Source: Mageeibacillus sp. UBA1193 (GTDB lineage Bacteria; Bacillota; Clostridia; Saccharofermentanales; Saccharofermentanaceae). From it: a stretch of 19,505 nucleotides of DNA. The notes beneath the pieces were generated by a model. The model did no database searches and had not been told where the DNA came from. It saw only the letters and a list, made by a program, of their open reading frames with translations. A program made the position numbers and the translations under genes. This document shows, piece after piece, positions 1 through 7,937 of the stretch. Numbering within the stretch: position 1 is the first letter of the stretch; every line of letters begins with the position of its first letter. The stretch lies in contig DBYF01000033.1 in NCBI GenBank assembly GCA_002310155.1, positions 5,081-24,585 of the forward strand. Reading direction: 5' to 3'.

Positions 1-704
1 CCCCAGTTGATGGAGTTCGCGGAAGAAAGGACGCATCCCTGCTCATCCAGGATCTTAGCTACCTCCGGATCACCGAAGATCGCCTTAACGCCGGACTGCG
101 CGTCGTCAAAACAGCCGTTAACTGCAACTACGTGTACGTTATTACCTTCAGTGGTGATCATCTGGCGTTTCTGTGCTTCAGATACACCCTCGGAAGGATA
201 GAATACGATAACTTCTGTGCCCGGCAGGTCCTTAAAGCCTTCGAGAGCTGCCTTACCTGTATCACCGGATGTCGCGGTCAGGATGCAGATCTTTCTGTTC
301 TCGCCGGTCTTTCTGGCGGACGCGGTCATCAGGTGCGGCAGGAGCTGGAGCGCCATATCCTTAAATGCCGCCGTCGGACCATGCCACAGTTCGAGGATGT
401 ACTCTCTCGGATTGTACTTGTTGAGCTGTACGAGCGGAGCCGGCTTCTCACCAAACTTTTCTTCAGCATATGCCTGCTCGCAGTAGTCCAGGAGCTCGTC
501 ATAAGTGAAGTCTGTGAGGAACTTACTGATAACAGTCGCCGCGATCTGCGGGTAAGTCATCTCGGTCATCGCCATGATCTCGCTCTTACTCAGCTGCGGG
601 ATCTCCTCCGGCACGAACAGACCGCCATCCGGGGCAATACCCTGCTTAATGGCTTCTGCTGCCGAGAACTTCTTGTCATAACCTCTGGTACTTATATACA
701 TCAT
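1..704 (-). CDS. thrC: Threonine synthase, 3' part cut off by the window edge
   Basis: Threonine synthase converts O-phosphohomoserine to threonine with pyridoxal phosphate, the last step of threonine synthesis, in the cytosol. About 234 N-terminal residues are visible on the minus strand; the rest lies beyond base 1. The start reads MMYISTRGYDKKFSAAEAI, and the following APDGGLFVPEEIP is typical of the N-terminal domain. The PLP lysine sits in HGPTAAFKDMALQ (about K115), followed by TATSGDTGKAALEGF, the phosphate-binding loop, and by SANSINWG at the edge. Two consecutive ATGs (704 and 701) follow an AAGGAG at 715-720; an out-of-frame ATG lies between. The gene begins 26 nt after the stop of the TPR-protein gene, so the two are probably cotranscribed. 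Identity is secure; the C-terminal half is not visible. Confidence 0.96.
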   Translation of the reverse strand, partial: MMYISTRGYDKKFSAAEAIKQGIAPDGGLFVPEEIPQLSKSEIMAMTEMTYPQIAATVISKFLTDFTYDELLDYCEQAYAEEKFGEKPAPLVQLNKYNPREYILELWHGPTAAFKDMALQLLPHLMTASARKTGENRKICILTATSGDTGKAALEGFKDLPGTEVIVFYPSEGVSEAQKRQMITTEGNNVHVVAVNGCFDDAQSGVKAIFGDPEVAKILDEQGCVLSSANSINW

Positions 705-730
705 GGAAAACCATCTCCTTACTTAACTGC

Positions 731-1756
731 TTATGCTTCTGCCTGCGTCTCCGCGGCTGTTTCTGCCTGACCTTCCGGGGTCGTCTCGGCCTGTGTCGGA
801 GGCGTTGTCTCCGGTGTCGTAGCCGGCGTTGTCTCTGCGGCCGTTTCTGATTCCGAGGAAGCATCCGCTGTCTCCTCGATTGTTGCCGGCGTCGATACGA
901 TGTCGCCTTCTTCGCCAAAAGCACTGTTATACTCAGCCAGGATCGCATTTACACCCGGATCGCCTACTTGCTCCGCGAGTTTCTTCTCGAGGAACTCGAC
1001 CTTCTCCGCATCCTTACTCTTCGCCGTGGCCTTCTTGACCGCCGGGATGATCACGAAGTAGGAAAGAAGGATGAGTCCGACGATGAGTGCGATCACACCT
1101 GCGGCGATCGCCGTCATCCTCATCTTCTCGGCAGGAGTCTTCGGGAATTCTACCTTGATCTCCTCATCCGGGATCTCTCCGTTCGAGGATGTAGACTGGG
1201 CAAGTGCGTCGCGGATCTCCTTTTCGGTCGCGATCCTTCTCTTTCTCGGCTTCTTCGGTGCCTTGATCAGGATCGGCGCCTGCACATGGATCCTCTCTCT
1301 GTTCTCACTTTCAGCCACCATCGGTGACTCCTGGCGCGTGATCGCCGCGGAAAGTGCTTTTAGAGGAGACTCTTCAGGTGTCGCGTCCGCGATCGCCTGA
1401 GCCTGTTCGTATTCGACTTTCGCCTGTGCCAGACAGTACTGCGCGAGCTCAGTCATCGCCTGTGAGTGCAGACCGCACGTCAGCGCGTGCTCGAAGCATT
1501 TGAGCGCTCTGTGGTATTCCTCACACTGTGCGACACAGATACCGAAAAGCAGTGACGGCTCACCCCATGTCGGGTATTCCGTAATGATCTTCTTCAGGGA
1601 AATGATGGCAACATCCGCGCCATCGTTATTCATATTGGAGAGCGCACGGTTGTACTGGTGGGCCAGCTGTTCCGATTCTTCCGGCGGAAGACGGAATACG
1701 ACCAGGTCACGGGTGGTGATCTCCGGTATGGTCTTTCCTGCAGTTTTCCAATCCAT
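731..1756 (-). CDS. TPR-like, single-pass membrane protein of unknown function
   Basis: I do not recognise a named family. Residues about 30-115 look like TPR-type helical pairs (QYNRALSNM, IISLKKIITEYP, HRALKCFEHALTCG), a protein-protein interaction fold. A basic stretch KPRKRR lies at about 169-174, one clear hydrophobic segment at about 214-237 (IAAGVIALIVGLILLSYFVI), then a short charged, possibly coiled-coil stretch, and from about 286 a low-complexity tail made almost only of Thr, Glu, Ala, Pro and Gln. Positive charges flank the membrane segment on both sides, so topology is uncertain. The gene sits between folC (21 nt upstream) and thrC (26 nt downstream) on the same strand, with only a weak AGGA-type ribosome site before the ATG. 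It could be a membrane scaffold or adaptor; that is inference only. Confidence 0.85.
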   Translation of the reverse strand: MDWKTAGKTIPEITTRDLVVFRLPPEESEQLAHQYNRALSNMNNDGADVAIISLKKIITEYPTWGEPSLLFGICVAQCEEYHRALKCFEHALTCGLHSQAMTELAQYCLAQAKVEYEQAQAIADATPEESPLKALSAAITRQESPMVAESENRERIHVQAPILIKAPKKPRKRRIATEKEIRDALAQSTSSNGEIPDEEIKVEFPKTPAEKMRMTAIAAGVIALIVGLILLSYFVIIPAVKKATAKSKDAEKVEFLEKKLAEQVGDPGVNAILAEYNSAFGEEGDIVSTPATIEETADASSESETAAETTPATTPETTPPTQAETTPEGQAETAAETQAEA

Positions 1757-1777
1757 AAGCGCTTATCCTGTTCTTCT

Positions 1778-3202
1778 TTACTTATTGCCGCGGTTTTTCA
1801 GTTCTTCCTCGATCACGCCTCTGGCTTCACCCAGAAGATAGAGCGAACCGATCATGTAGAGCGGAGAATGGTCCTTCACCGCACGTTTCACGGCTTTCCG
1901 GCACGCTTCTTCGACATCGTCGATCGCGTGCAGTTTATCTATAGCATTATACATACACGACCCCGAATTGTAAAACGCTTCGGAGTTTAAAAGTGCGGTC
2001 TTCCACGCGTCACGAAGATCCTTCGATGCCATGGCTCTTTTCTGGTTCGGAGTCACGAGAGTGATTCGTCCCACCGGCACACACCAGTTCTCCACGAGGA
2101 TATCGAGCATCCGCCCTACATCCTTATCCGCCATGACTCCCATGATCACCTCGCACGGCTCTTCTTCAGCGAGTTCCGGCATCTCATGAAGGAACGACAC
2201 GAACGAAGTCACACCCTGCGGATTATGCGCGCCGTCAAGTATCACCGGCGGCTCCTGACTGATCGCCTCCAGTCTTCCCTTCCAGAGCACATGTGCGATT
2301 CCTTCGTGCATTGCCTCTTCCGACACGAAGGACTCCATCGCCAGAAGTGCCAGGGAGGCATTCTCCAGCTGATAGTCACCATGCATACGGATCCGGTAAT
2401 TGCTTTCTTTCCAGGAAAAGCACTGTCCCGAGAGGTCCTGTGTGGTCCTTTCGGCTTTATTTCCGATATTCCATGTAAGTGGAGCATTCTTCTCTTTTGC
2501 GATCTTCTCAAGGACGATCTTCGCCTGCTCGGCTTCCTCCGGGAGGACTTCCCTCTGGTATGTGTCCATCGCGAAGACCGGACAGCCCTTCTTGATGATG
2601 CCGCCCTTTTCCCCCGCAATCTCGCCAAGGGTGTTGCCGAGGCGGTCGGTGTGATCATATCCCAGCGCCGTAATGATGCACGCTTCGGGCTTCTCGATCA
2701 CATTCGTCGAGTCGAGGCGTCCGCCGAGGCCTGTCTCCAGGACCACGACATCGCAGTTCTTTTCGGCAAAATACAAGAAGGCGACAGCAGTCACCAGTTC
2801 GAATTCCGTGGGGTGTTCCTGGCCTTCTTCAAGCAGTTCTTTTACCTTGCTCTCGACCAGGTCGGAAAGGCGTCTCAGAGAATCGGGATCGATCTCCCCG
2901 TAGGTATCGTCCTTCTCCCAGGAAAGAAGGCCCTCTCTTCCGTCAATGATGCGGATCCTCTCGGAAAACCTCTCGAGGAACGGAGATGTATAAAGGCCGA
3001 CTTTCTTTCCGTCCCAGGCAAGCATCGATGTGCAGTAGGCGGAAACGGAGCCCTTGCCGTTCGTTCCCGCAATATGGAAAGCGGACAAGTGCTTTTCGGG
3101 ATGCGAAAGTTTCTCGAGAAGACTGTTCATCCGCTCAAGTCCGAGTTTGATTCCGAATTTGTTTGCTGTCTGAAGAAATTCCGGAGCGTTTTGATCGATC
3201 AT
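1778..3202 (-). CDS. folC: Bifunctional dihydrofolate synthase / folylpolyglutamate synthase
   Basis: FolC joins glutamate to dihydropteroate and adds further glutamates to reduced folates, using ATP, in the cytosol. The 474-residue length is slightly above the usual 420-440. Motifs in order: HIAGTNGKGSVSAY (P-loop, residues 43-56), TSPFLERFSERI, VLETGLGGRLDSTNV (about 154-168), ALGYDHTDRLGNTLGEIAGEKGGIIKKG (about 179-206, split here as GYDHTDRLGNT and EKGGIIK), GDYQLENASLAL (275-286), GRLEAI, and DGAHNPQG (323-330), the Mur-ligase C-terminal signature. The ATG at 3202 has AAGGAG five nt upstream, and that site overlaps the TAA stop of the GtrA-family gene, which argues for translation coupling. 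The neighbours are not folate genes, so the placement is operonic convenience rather than a pathway cluster. Confidence 0.97.
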   Translation of the reverse strand: MIDQNAPEFLQTANKFGIKLGLERMNSLLEKLSHPEKHLSAFHIAGTNGKGSVSAYCTSMLAWDGKKVGLYTSPFLERFSERIRIIDGREGLLSWEKDDTYGEIDPDSLRRLSDLVESKVKELLEEGQEHPTEFELVTAVAFLYFAEKNCDVVVLETGLGGRLDSTNVIEKPEACIITALGYDHTDRLGNTLGEIAGEKGGIIKKGCPVFAMDTYQREVLPEEAEQAKIVLEKIAKEKNAPLTWNIGNKAERTTQDLSGQCFSWKESNYRIRMHGDYQLENASLALLAMESFVSEEAMHEGIAHVLWKGRLEAISQEPPVILDGAHNPQGVTSFVSFLHEMPELAEEEPCEVIMGVMADKDVGRMLDILVENWCVPVGRITLVTPNQKRAMASKDLRDAWKTALLNSEAFYNSGSCMYNAIDKLHAIDDVEEACRKAVKRAVKDHSPLYMIGSLYLLGEARGVIEEELKNRGNK

Positions 3203-3211
3203 GGAAACTCC

Positions 3212-3805
3212 TTAAGATTCAGCGGATCCCTCTTCTGCGACTTTTTCGGAAGCAGCCTCTTCCTTAAGGTTTTCCGACGCTGCCGGCTTCTTGAAGATAA
3301 AGATCTTGCTGAAGATATAGTTCGCGATTACAACAAAGACCGAGACAAAGATCTTGATGATGTATACGTTGGTGACTTCGAATCCGAAGATGCTGAACCA
3401 CAGGTCGTCTTCCGGCATATTCCATGCATTCTCCATGACCATAACGCCAAGTGAGAACAGTCCCAGCTCGAAGGCAAAGAATGTGAACAGACGCGCGATC
3501 ACGAAAGCAATGAATTCTTTCATGACATTTCCCTTGGAATGGAAAACGAAGATCTTGTTCGTAATAAAAGCGAATACAATGGCGACTACCCATGCGATCG
3601 CATTGATAAACGTAATGAAAAGATCGAAGTTCCAGCTGCCGATCTTGACCGGCCACTTGACATCAAAGACCTTTTTTAAGACCCAGAAAGTGATCAGGTT
3701 AACAATTGTGGTAAGGACACCGAAAACGAAATACCAGAAAACCTCCCGGAATTTCTCATTCTGCATCAGTTTTTTCAGGCCGGAAGGCTGTTCCTTTGTG
3801 CTCAT
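3212..3805 (-). CDS. GtrA-family membrane protein
   Basis: This small polytopic protein matches the GtrA family, whose members are thought to help move lipid-linked sugars (undecaprenyl-phosphate glucose and similar) across the membrane for envelope glycosylation. Four hydrophobic segments are visible near residues 23-46, 64-88, 97-120 and 145-170, with the family-like opening FREVFWYFVFGVLTTIVNL and the conserved AFITNKIFVF at the end of segment two. The C-terminus is a charged Ala/Glu/Lys tail. Two adjacent ATGs exist (3808 and 3805). AAGGAG is only 3 nt from the first and 6 nt from the second, so 3805 is preferred. That start shares its A with the TGA stop of the upstream cohesin-like gene (TGATG), a classic coupling arrangement. 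The substrate cannot be told from sequence. Confidence 0.88.
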   Translation of the reverse strand: MSTKEQPSGLKKLMQNEKFREVFWYFVFGVLTTIVNLITFWVLKKVFDVKWPVKIGSWNFDLFITFINAIAWVVAIVFAFITNKIFVFHSKGNVMKEFIAFVIARLFTFFAFELGLFSLGVMVMENAWNMPEDDLWFSIFGFEVTNVYIIKIFVSVFVVIANYIFSKIFIFKKPAASENLKEEAASEKVAEEGSAES

Positions 3806-5292
3806 CATACTCTCCTTGGCTTGACCTGACGGCGGTATGCGATCCTTCTTCTGTAGAAGAGGATGCCAATGATCAGGGCCTCAGCCAATGCTATACTAGC
3901 ACAGATGATAAACAAATACAAAAACAGGTTTCTGTGGGTGCTCGGAGCCTTGTAAGGATAGAAATCCTTCTCTGCCGAATCGATTACATAGAATCTCGCC
4001 GCGCCGTCTTCCGACTTAAGATAAGCGATCTTCGTGGATCCGTCCTTGGATACATATCCGTCGATCTCGGTAGCGCCGTAAGTGATCTTCGTCGCGGCAA
4101 ATCCTTCCGGTACCGTAACATCGTCCGGTTTCTCCGCCACCGTAAGGATCAGGGAAGATCTAAGGAGCATCTTTCCCGGCTCATAGCGGCGCATGGTATC
4201 CGTCTCCTGGTTATATACGTAAAGGTCGGCTTCTTCATCTCCGGTACGGACATAGACCAGAACACTGAGCACGCCGTCCTTACGGAAACACGGCACTTCT
4301 TTACCATCTACCATACAGGTCGACTGGTAGAAGTTCGCCGGGATCACCAGTGTTTCCGGAAGCTGTGTGAAATCATAGAGCTGTCCGTTTCTATCTTCGA
4401 TCGAAATACCCTCAACAATAAGGGAATCACTTCTATAGATATTGATCGTGTAAACACTTACCGATTCACCGTCTTCCGCGACGACCTTGACCAGCACGGT
4501 ATTTTGTCCGATTTTCAGGTCAGATCCGCCTTCTACGGAGACTTTGGACTTTATGTTATAAGGAATACAATTGACCGCTACATCGGTCGTATTCTTGGAA
4601 ACGGTAGTCGAATACTCGAAAACACCCGGGTCGAACTCCGGATCAAGCTTCACGGAACCAATAGACAGCGAAGAAAGTGTCGAATCGGAAGAAACCATCG
4701 CCTGAACGATGACAGAGGCTCCTGTACCGGAACCCGCAACAACATTCTCCAGAGCGCTGTCACGAAGCCCGGAGATCGTACCGAGCCAAGCCTTTACCTC
4801 ACCTCTTGCCTGCTCACGGATACGGAATTCCAGTGTAGCGACAACGATCGGTGCGTCAGTAGAGAACACCGCGTCACGGTCGGTGGCTTTTGTTGTGGGA
4901 TCTTTCTTATCTGATCCGGAAGAGCCCTGCATGATGCTCTCCTCAGCGGCTTCGTTGATCGCCGAGAAACGGATCAGGGCATCGTCATCCGATTTATCGT
5001 AATCGAGTTTGAATCCTTCCAGGTCTTCGCCGATTCTGATCCCGAGGAACTCCAGTGCGCTCGTATCGTAGCCGATCTCGATCGGTCCGAATCTTGTGAT
5101 CGACGGAAAAGAACTGAAGCTTACATCCAGGGTGACGATCTCCCCGGTCTGTGCCGAGGCTTCACGGAAGGCAAGGTTTACTGTAACACCACCTGCGGCA
5201 TGAGAATTAGCCGTAAACGAAAACAAGACCGCTACAGAAAAGAGCAGCGGCAGTAAGACAGACACACAGATCTTACGCAGTTTGTTTCTCAT
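3805..5292 (-). CDS. Secreted, membrane-anchored protein with cohesin-like and cadherin-like domains
   Basis: 495 residues, laid out as an extracellular type I membrane protein. Residues 1-33 are a signal peptide (basic MRNKLRK, hydrophobic core, NSHAAGG cleavage region). Residues about 36-197 resemble a cohesin/carbohydrate-binding-type beta sandwich (TGEIVTLDVSFSSFP, IGYDTSALEFLGI, ALIRFSAINE, VVATLEFRIRE). Residues about 204-287 resemble the cadherin-like beta-sandwich family (LSSLSIGSVKL, FDPGVFEYSTTV, GQNTVLVKVVAEDG, YTINIYR). A further uncharacterised extracellular region follows. A membrane helix lies at about 456-480 and is followed by the very basic tail RRRIAYRRQVKPRRV. Cysteines are few (C326 and C335 may pair). 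The gene has its own promoter at 5337-5365 and is coupled to the GtrA-family gene. A surface scaffolding or adhesion role is inferred; no dockerin is present in this window. Confidence 0.83.
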   Translation of the reverse strand: MRNKLRKICVSVLLPLLFSVAVLFSFTANSHAAGGVTVNLAFREASAQTGEIVTLDVSFSSFPSITRFGPIEIGYDTSALEFLGIRIGEDLEGFKLDYDKSDDDALIRFSAINEAAEESIMQGSSGSDKKDPTTKATDRDAVFSTDAPIVVATLEFRIREQARGEVKAWLGTISGLRDSALENVVAGSGTGASVIVQAMVSSDSTLSSLSIGSVKLDPEFDPGVFEYSTTVSKNTTDVAVNCIPYNIKSKVSVEGGSDLKIGQNTVLVKVVAEDGESVSVYTINIYRSDSLIVEGISIEDRNGQLYDFTQLPETLVIPANFYQSTCMVDGKEVPCFRKDGVLSVLVYVRTGDEEADLYVYNQETDTMRRYEPGKMLLRSSLILTVAEKPDDVTVPEGFAATKITYGATEIDGYVSKDGSTKIAYLKSEDGAARFYVIDSAEKDFYPYKAPSTHRNLFLYLFIICASIALAEALIIGILFYRRRIAYRRQVKPRRV

Positions 5293-5336
5293 AAATCCTT
5301 TACAAGTCCTGATTCTAGGGTGTTTCTTGTGCCTGC

Positions 5337-5365
5337 ATTATATAAGATAAATGTGCGCAATGCAA
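5337..5365 (-). promoter_or_regulatory. Sigma-A type promoter for the cohesin-like gene block
   Basis: On the minus strand TTGCAT (complement of 5360-5365) is separated by exactly 17 nt from a perfect TATAAT (complement of 5337-5342). The likely transcription start lies about 35 nt before the ATG at 5292. The -35 box matches consensus at three of six positions. The site begins just after the stop of the glucosaminidase gene, so it probably drives the cohesin-like gene, gtrA, folC, the TPR gene and thrC. No clear terminator separates it from the upstream gene, so read-through is also possible. Confidence 0.6.
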
Positions 5366-5369
5366 TTAA

Positions 5370-7925
5370 TTATTTTGGAGATTTTCCGTATTCCGCCGGC
5401 ATCTGCTCATAAACCGGGATAACGAACACGAACGAAGAGTCGAGCATGTCCTGTGAAGCATATGCGGTATAGTAGCGCACGGCCTCGTTGCTGGCCATCG
5501 CGATATTCTGCGCATACTGGTGCTTATACATTCCGTCATCATTATCCAGGATATCGAACTTCTGGAAATAGAGCGTATTCTGGCCGATCTCGATATAACT
5601 CTTGGCGATCCAGAGCGCGCCGCCACAGATTGCCTTATCCGGGTCCGTCCACGGAAGCAGGAGTGCTTCTTCATCCGGCGTGATCTGTTTCTCATCGGGC
5701 TTTGAGCCGTACATGGCATACTTGGCGCCGTTGATCTGGGCACCGTTCTTGACACTCGGATTCGGCGTGGAGCCGATATTATAGAAGTTATAATACCCTT
5801 CATATCCGGGCAGTGTTCCGTGTGCCAGCTTTGACTCACCGTTTCTTCCCATTTCCTGAAGGATTCGGCTGGCAAGGAAATACGGAGAAACTCCCGCGTT
5901 TCTTCCCGCCTTAAGAAGGATCGATGTATAATCCGGATCAGCCGCGTCGAGGAAGGAATTCTTCGTCATCGCCTTGATGCCGTCCGTCGTATGTGCGGTC
6001 TCATCAAAGGAGAGTTTCTCGAACTGGAATATGCCATCCGGAGTCAGGAAATTTCTCGGATCGAGGAAGTACTGGACGACTTCTCTCTTCGCCGCCTTCC
6101 AGGAGGTTCCGTCATATACGGGACTTCCCGGCTTGACCCAGTTCGGATTATACGTTGCGCTGATAAGACTTCTGTCTACATGGTCTTCGTTATCCAGAAC
6201 TTCATCAAAGGTAAGTCCTGTCTGATATGCTTCGAAACGGTATTTCGGATGCAGGCAGTGAAGGAGCCAGAGTCCGTCCGCGTAGGTTTCCGGGAACTGG
6301 GACAGCGTATTCTTTCTGAATCCTTCCGCATCCTGTCCATTCAACAGGTGGAGCGTATATGTCCTCGACAGTCCATCGATCGTTGTGACTTCTACTGACA
6401 GCGTATTGGCACCGGTGTTGACCTCCACGGTATCGCCTGTACTGGTCACCGGCAGGAAGCTCATGGTATTCGACAATTTTACATCCGCCGCGTATCCCTC
6501 TACCGCTGTATACTCGAAGCCGACCTCCGTGAAAGAGTCACCGACCAGAGAGTACTCGAAGTTATCCATGGAGAACTCCGGATAGATCGGAAGTGTCTCC
6601 TTGTTGGCACCGGTAAAGGTAAGCTCCGTCAGATAGGCATTCAGCGGCAGGAATGTGATGCTCGCGCGTGTCATCTCGACTGTCGCGCCGCTACTATCCC
6701 TGCAGGTCACGATCTTCTCCTTCTCCTGATCAGATACGGCTCCGGTCGGTCTCGGTGTCGGAACCGCACCCTCTTCACTGACGATGGCAAGATATCCCGT
6801 CTCTTCTGACGTTCCGACGTCTTTTGACTGCACCATGACATAGGAGACCTCACCGACGGAAGGCGGTGCGTTCTCACTTCTTCTCACGCGGACGAAAAAT
6901 GCGTTCTTCGGTGTGCTTTCGGTATCTTCCGATTCGACGACATCCGCTTCCTGCTTAAGGCCGCGGAGTGTCTCATAGTCCACATCGTGAAGATCGTTCA
7001 TGCCGATAAACATTCCATAACGGTCATAGAGCGATACGGACACATCGGAGGATATCTCGAGCAGATTGACATACGCGTTCTTATCTTCAGCATCCAGTGA
7101 ATACCAGGACTCCTGTGCTCCCATGGCTATGCAGGAATACACGACAGTATCGTTCTCAATAGCGGTAAAGTCCGGAATATTCACGTGTCCTCCGGTAACG
7201 ACCTGACCTCTTCCGTCAGACGTTCTCAGAAGGATGACCACATCGTGGTCACCGGGGATCTCCCCGATCGTATCCCACTCCATGGTAAAGTCCACCTGTC
7301 CGGAGACCGGCGGAACATAGATCTGACCGGGACGCAGGGACATATCCACGAAGAAATCCGTTCTCATCTCCGAGCCGTCGACCTGCATATTTCCTTCGAT
7401 CCTGCGGATGCCGAAAGCGTATCCCTCTTCGTTCTCAAGAGGACTTAAGACATTGATCCCGCTGCACTGGGTACCCTTCGGATCCGAGAAGCCGTTGACC
7501 GGCATATAGGAGTAGTCCACTTCGCTGAGCACCTTCTCAATGGCATATCTTCTCGATCCGCCGTTAAGAAGCTCCATGATCTTCCCCGTTTCATAGGCAT
7601 CGTTATAAGCGACGCATGCCAGATCCGAGGCAAAAGCACTGTCGTCCTTGCCGCTGAGCAGATACGGGTGTGCCGTGAACTGGTTCTCGACATAGTCAGA
7701 TACACTCAAGTGTCCCTGGATGATCTCTCTTTCCCAGAATGGAAGCGAATCCTCCGTTCCGGTAAGCACAGCGGTGCGGTACATCGTATCCTTCGCATTC
7801 TGTGACAGCGACACCTCTTTATCGACATTCAGGATCGCTCCTCCGATGAGGATGATCATAACAAGTCCGATAATGCCCGTGACGATTGCCAGAACGATAT
7901 ATGCTTTTCGAAGTTTATCTCCCAT
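5370..7925 (-). CDS. Membrane-anchored N-acetylglucosaminidase with cadherin-like domain
   Basis: 851 residues. Residues about 9-32 are an N-terminal membrane anchor with a short basic cytoplasmic start (MGDKLRKAY); the rest is predicted outside. Residues about 40-400 are beta-rich and not assignable. Residues about 425-528 resemble the cadherin-like beta-sandwich family (LTELTFTGA, FEYSLVG, TGANTLSVEVTTIDG, RTYTLHLL). Residues about 545-840 match the catalytic region of LytD/FlgJ-type glucosaminidases, which cut the GlcNAc-MurNAc bond of peptidoglycan: DPRNFL, SILLKAGRNAGVSPYFLASRILQEMGRNG with the expected catalytic Glu (about E691), and YYNFYNIG. The start is supported by AAGGGA four nt before the ATG and lies only 12 nt after the yfbR stop, so it is probably read with dgt and yfbR. 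A role in wall remodelling is likely; the job of the N-terminal half is unknown. Confidence 0.88.
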   Translation of the reverse strand: MGDKLRKAYIVLAIVTGIIGLVMIILIGGAILNVDKEVSLSQNAKDTMYRTAVLTGTEDSLPFWEREIIQGHLSVSDYVENQFTAHPYLLSGKDDSAFASDLACVAYNDAYETGKIMELLNGGSRRYAIEKVLSEVDYSYMPVNGFSDPKGTQCSGINVLSPLENEEGYAFGIRRIEGNMQVDGSEMRTDFFVDMSLRPGQIYVPPVSGQVDFTMEWDTIGEIPGDHDVVILLRTSDGRGQVVTGGHVNIPDFTAIENDTVVYSCIAMGAQESWYSLDAEDKNAYVNLLEISSDVSVSLYDRYGMFIGMNDLHDVDYETLRGLKQEADVVESEDTESTPKNAFFVRVRRSENAPPSVGEVSYVMVQSKDVGTSEETGYLAIVSEEGAVPTPRPTGAVSDQEKEKIVTCRDSSGATVEMTRASITFLPLNAYLTELTFTGANKETLPIYPEFSMDNFEYSLVGDSFTEVGFEYTAVEGYAADVKLSNTMSFLPVTSTGDTVEVNTGANTLSVEVTTIDGLSRTYTLHLLNGQDAEGFRKNTLSQFPETYADGLWLLHCLHPKYRFEAYQTGLTFDEVLDNEDHVDRSLISATYNPNWVKPGSPVYDGTSWKAAKREVVQYFLDPRNFLTPDGIFQFEKLSFDETAHTTDGIKAMTKNSFLDAADPDYTSILLKAGRNAGVSPYFLASRILQEMGRNGESKLAHGTLPGYEGYYNFYNIGSTPNPSVKNGAQINGAKYAMYGSKPDEKQITPDEEALLLPWTDPDKAICGGALWIAKSYIEIGQNTLYFQKFDILDNDDGMYKHQYAQNIAMASNEAVRYYTAYASQDMLDSSFVFVIPVYEQMPAEYGKSPK

Positions 7926-7937
7926 TTTATCCCTTTA

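Noticed and set aside
132..770. A 212-codon open frame on the plus strand
   Set aside because: It covers the antisense of thrC; the minus strand encodes an unmistakable threonine synthase N-terminus that is simply open at the window edge.
1500..1545. Further near matches of the iterated word (AAAAGCAG near 1546, AAAAGCAT near 10244, AAAGCAC at 8101-8107)
   Set aside because: They differ from the exact octamer by one base and were not counted, to keep the enrichment estimate conservative.
2186..3454. A 422-codon open frame on the plus strand
   Set aside because: It is the antisense of folC and the GtrA-family gene, both of which carry clear family motifs; its translation shows no recognisable domain.
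3796..4914. A 372-codon open frame on the plus strand
   Set aside because: It lies antisense to the cohesin-like gene, which has a signal peptide, domains and a membrane anchor in order; the plus-strand product is Arg/His-rich noise.
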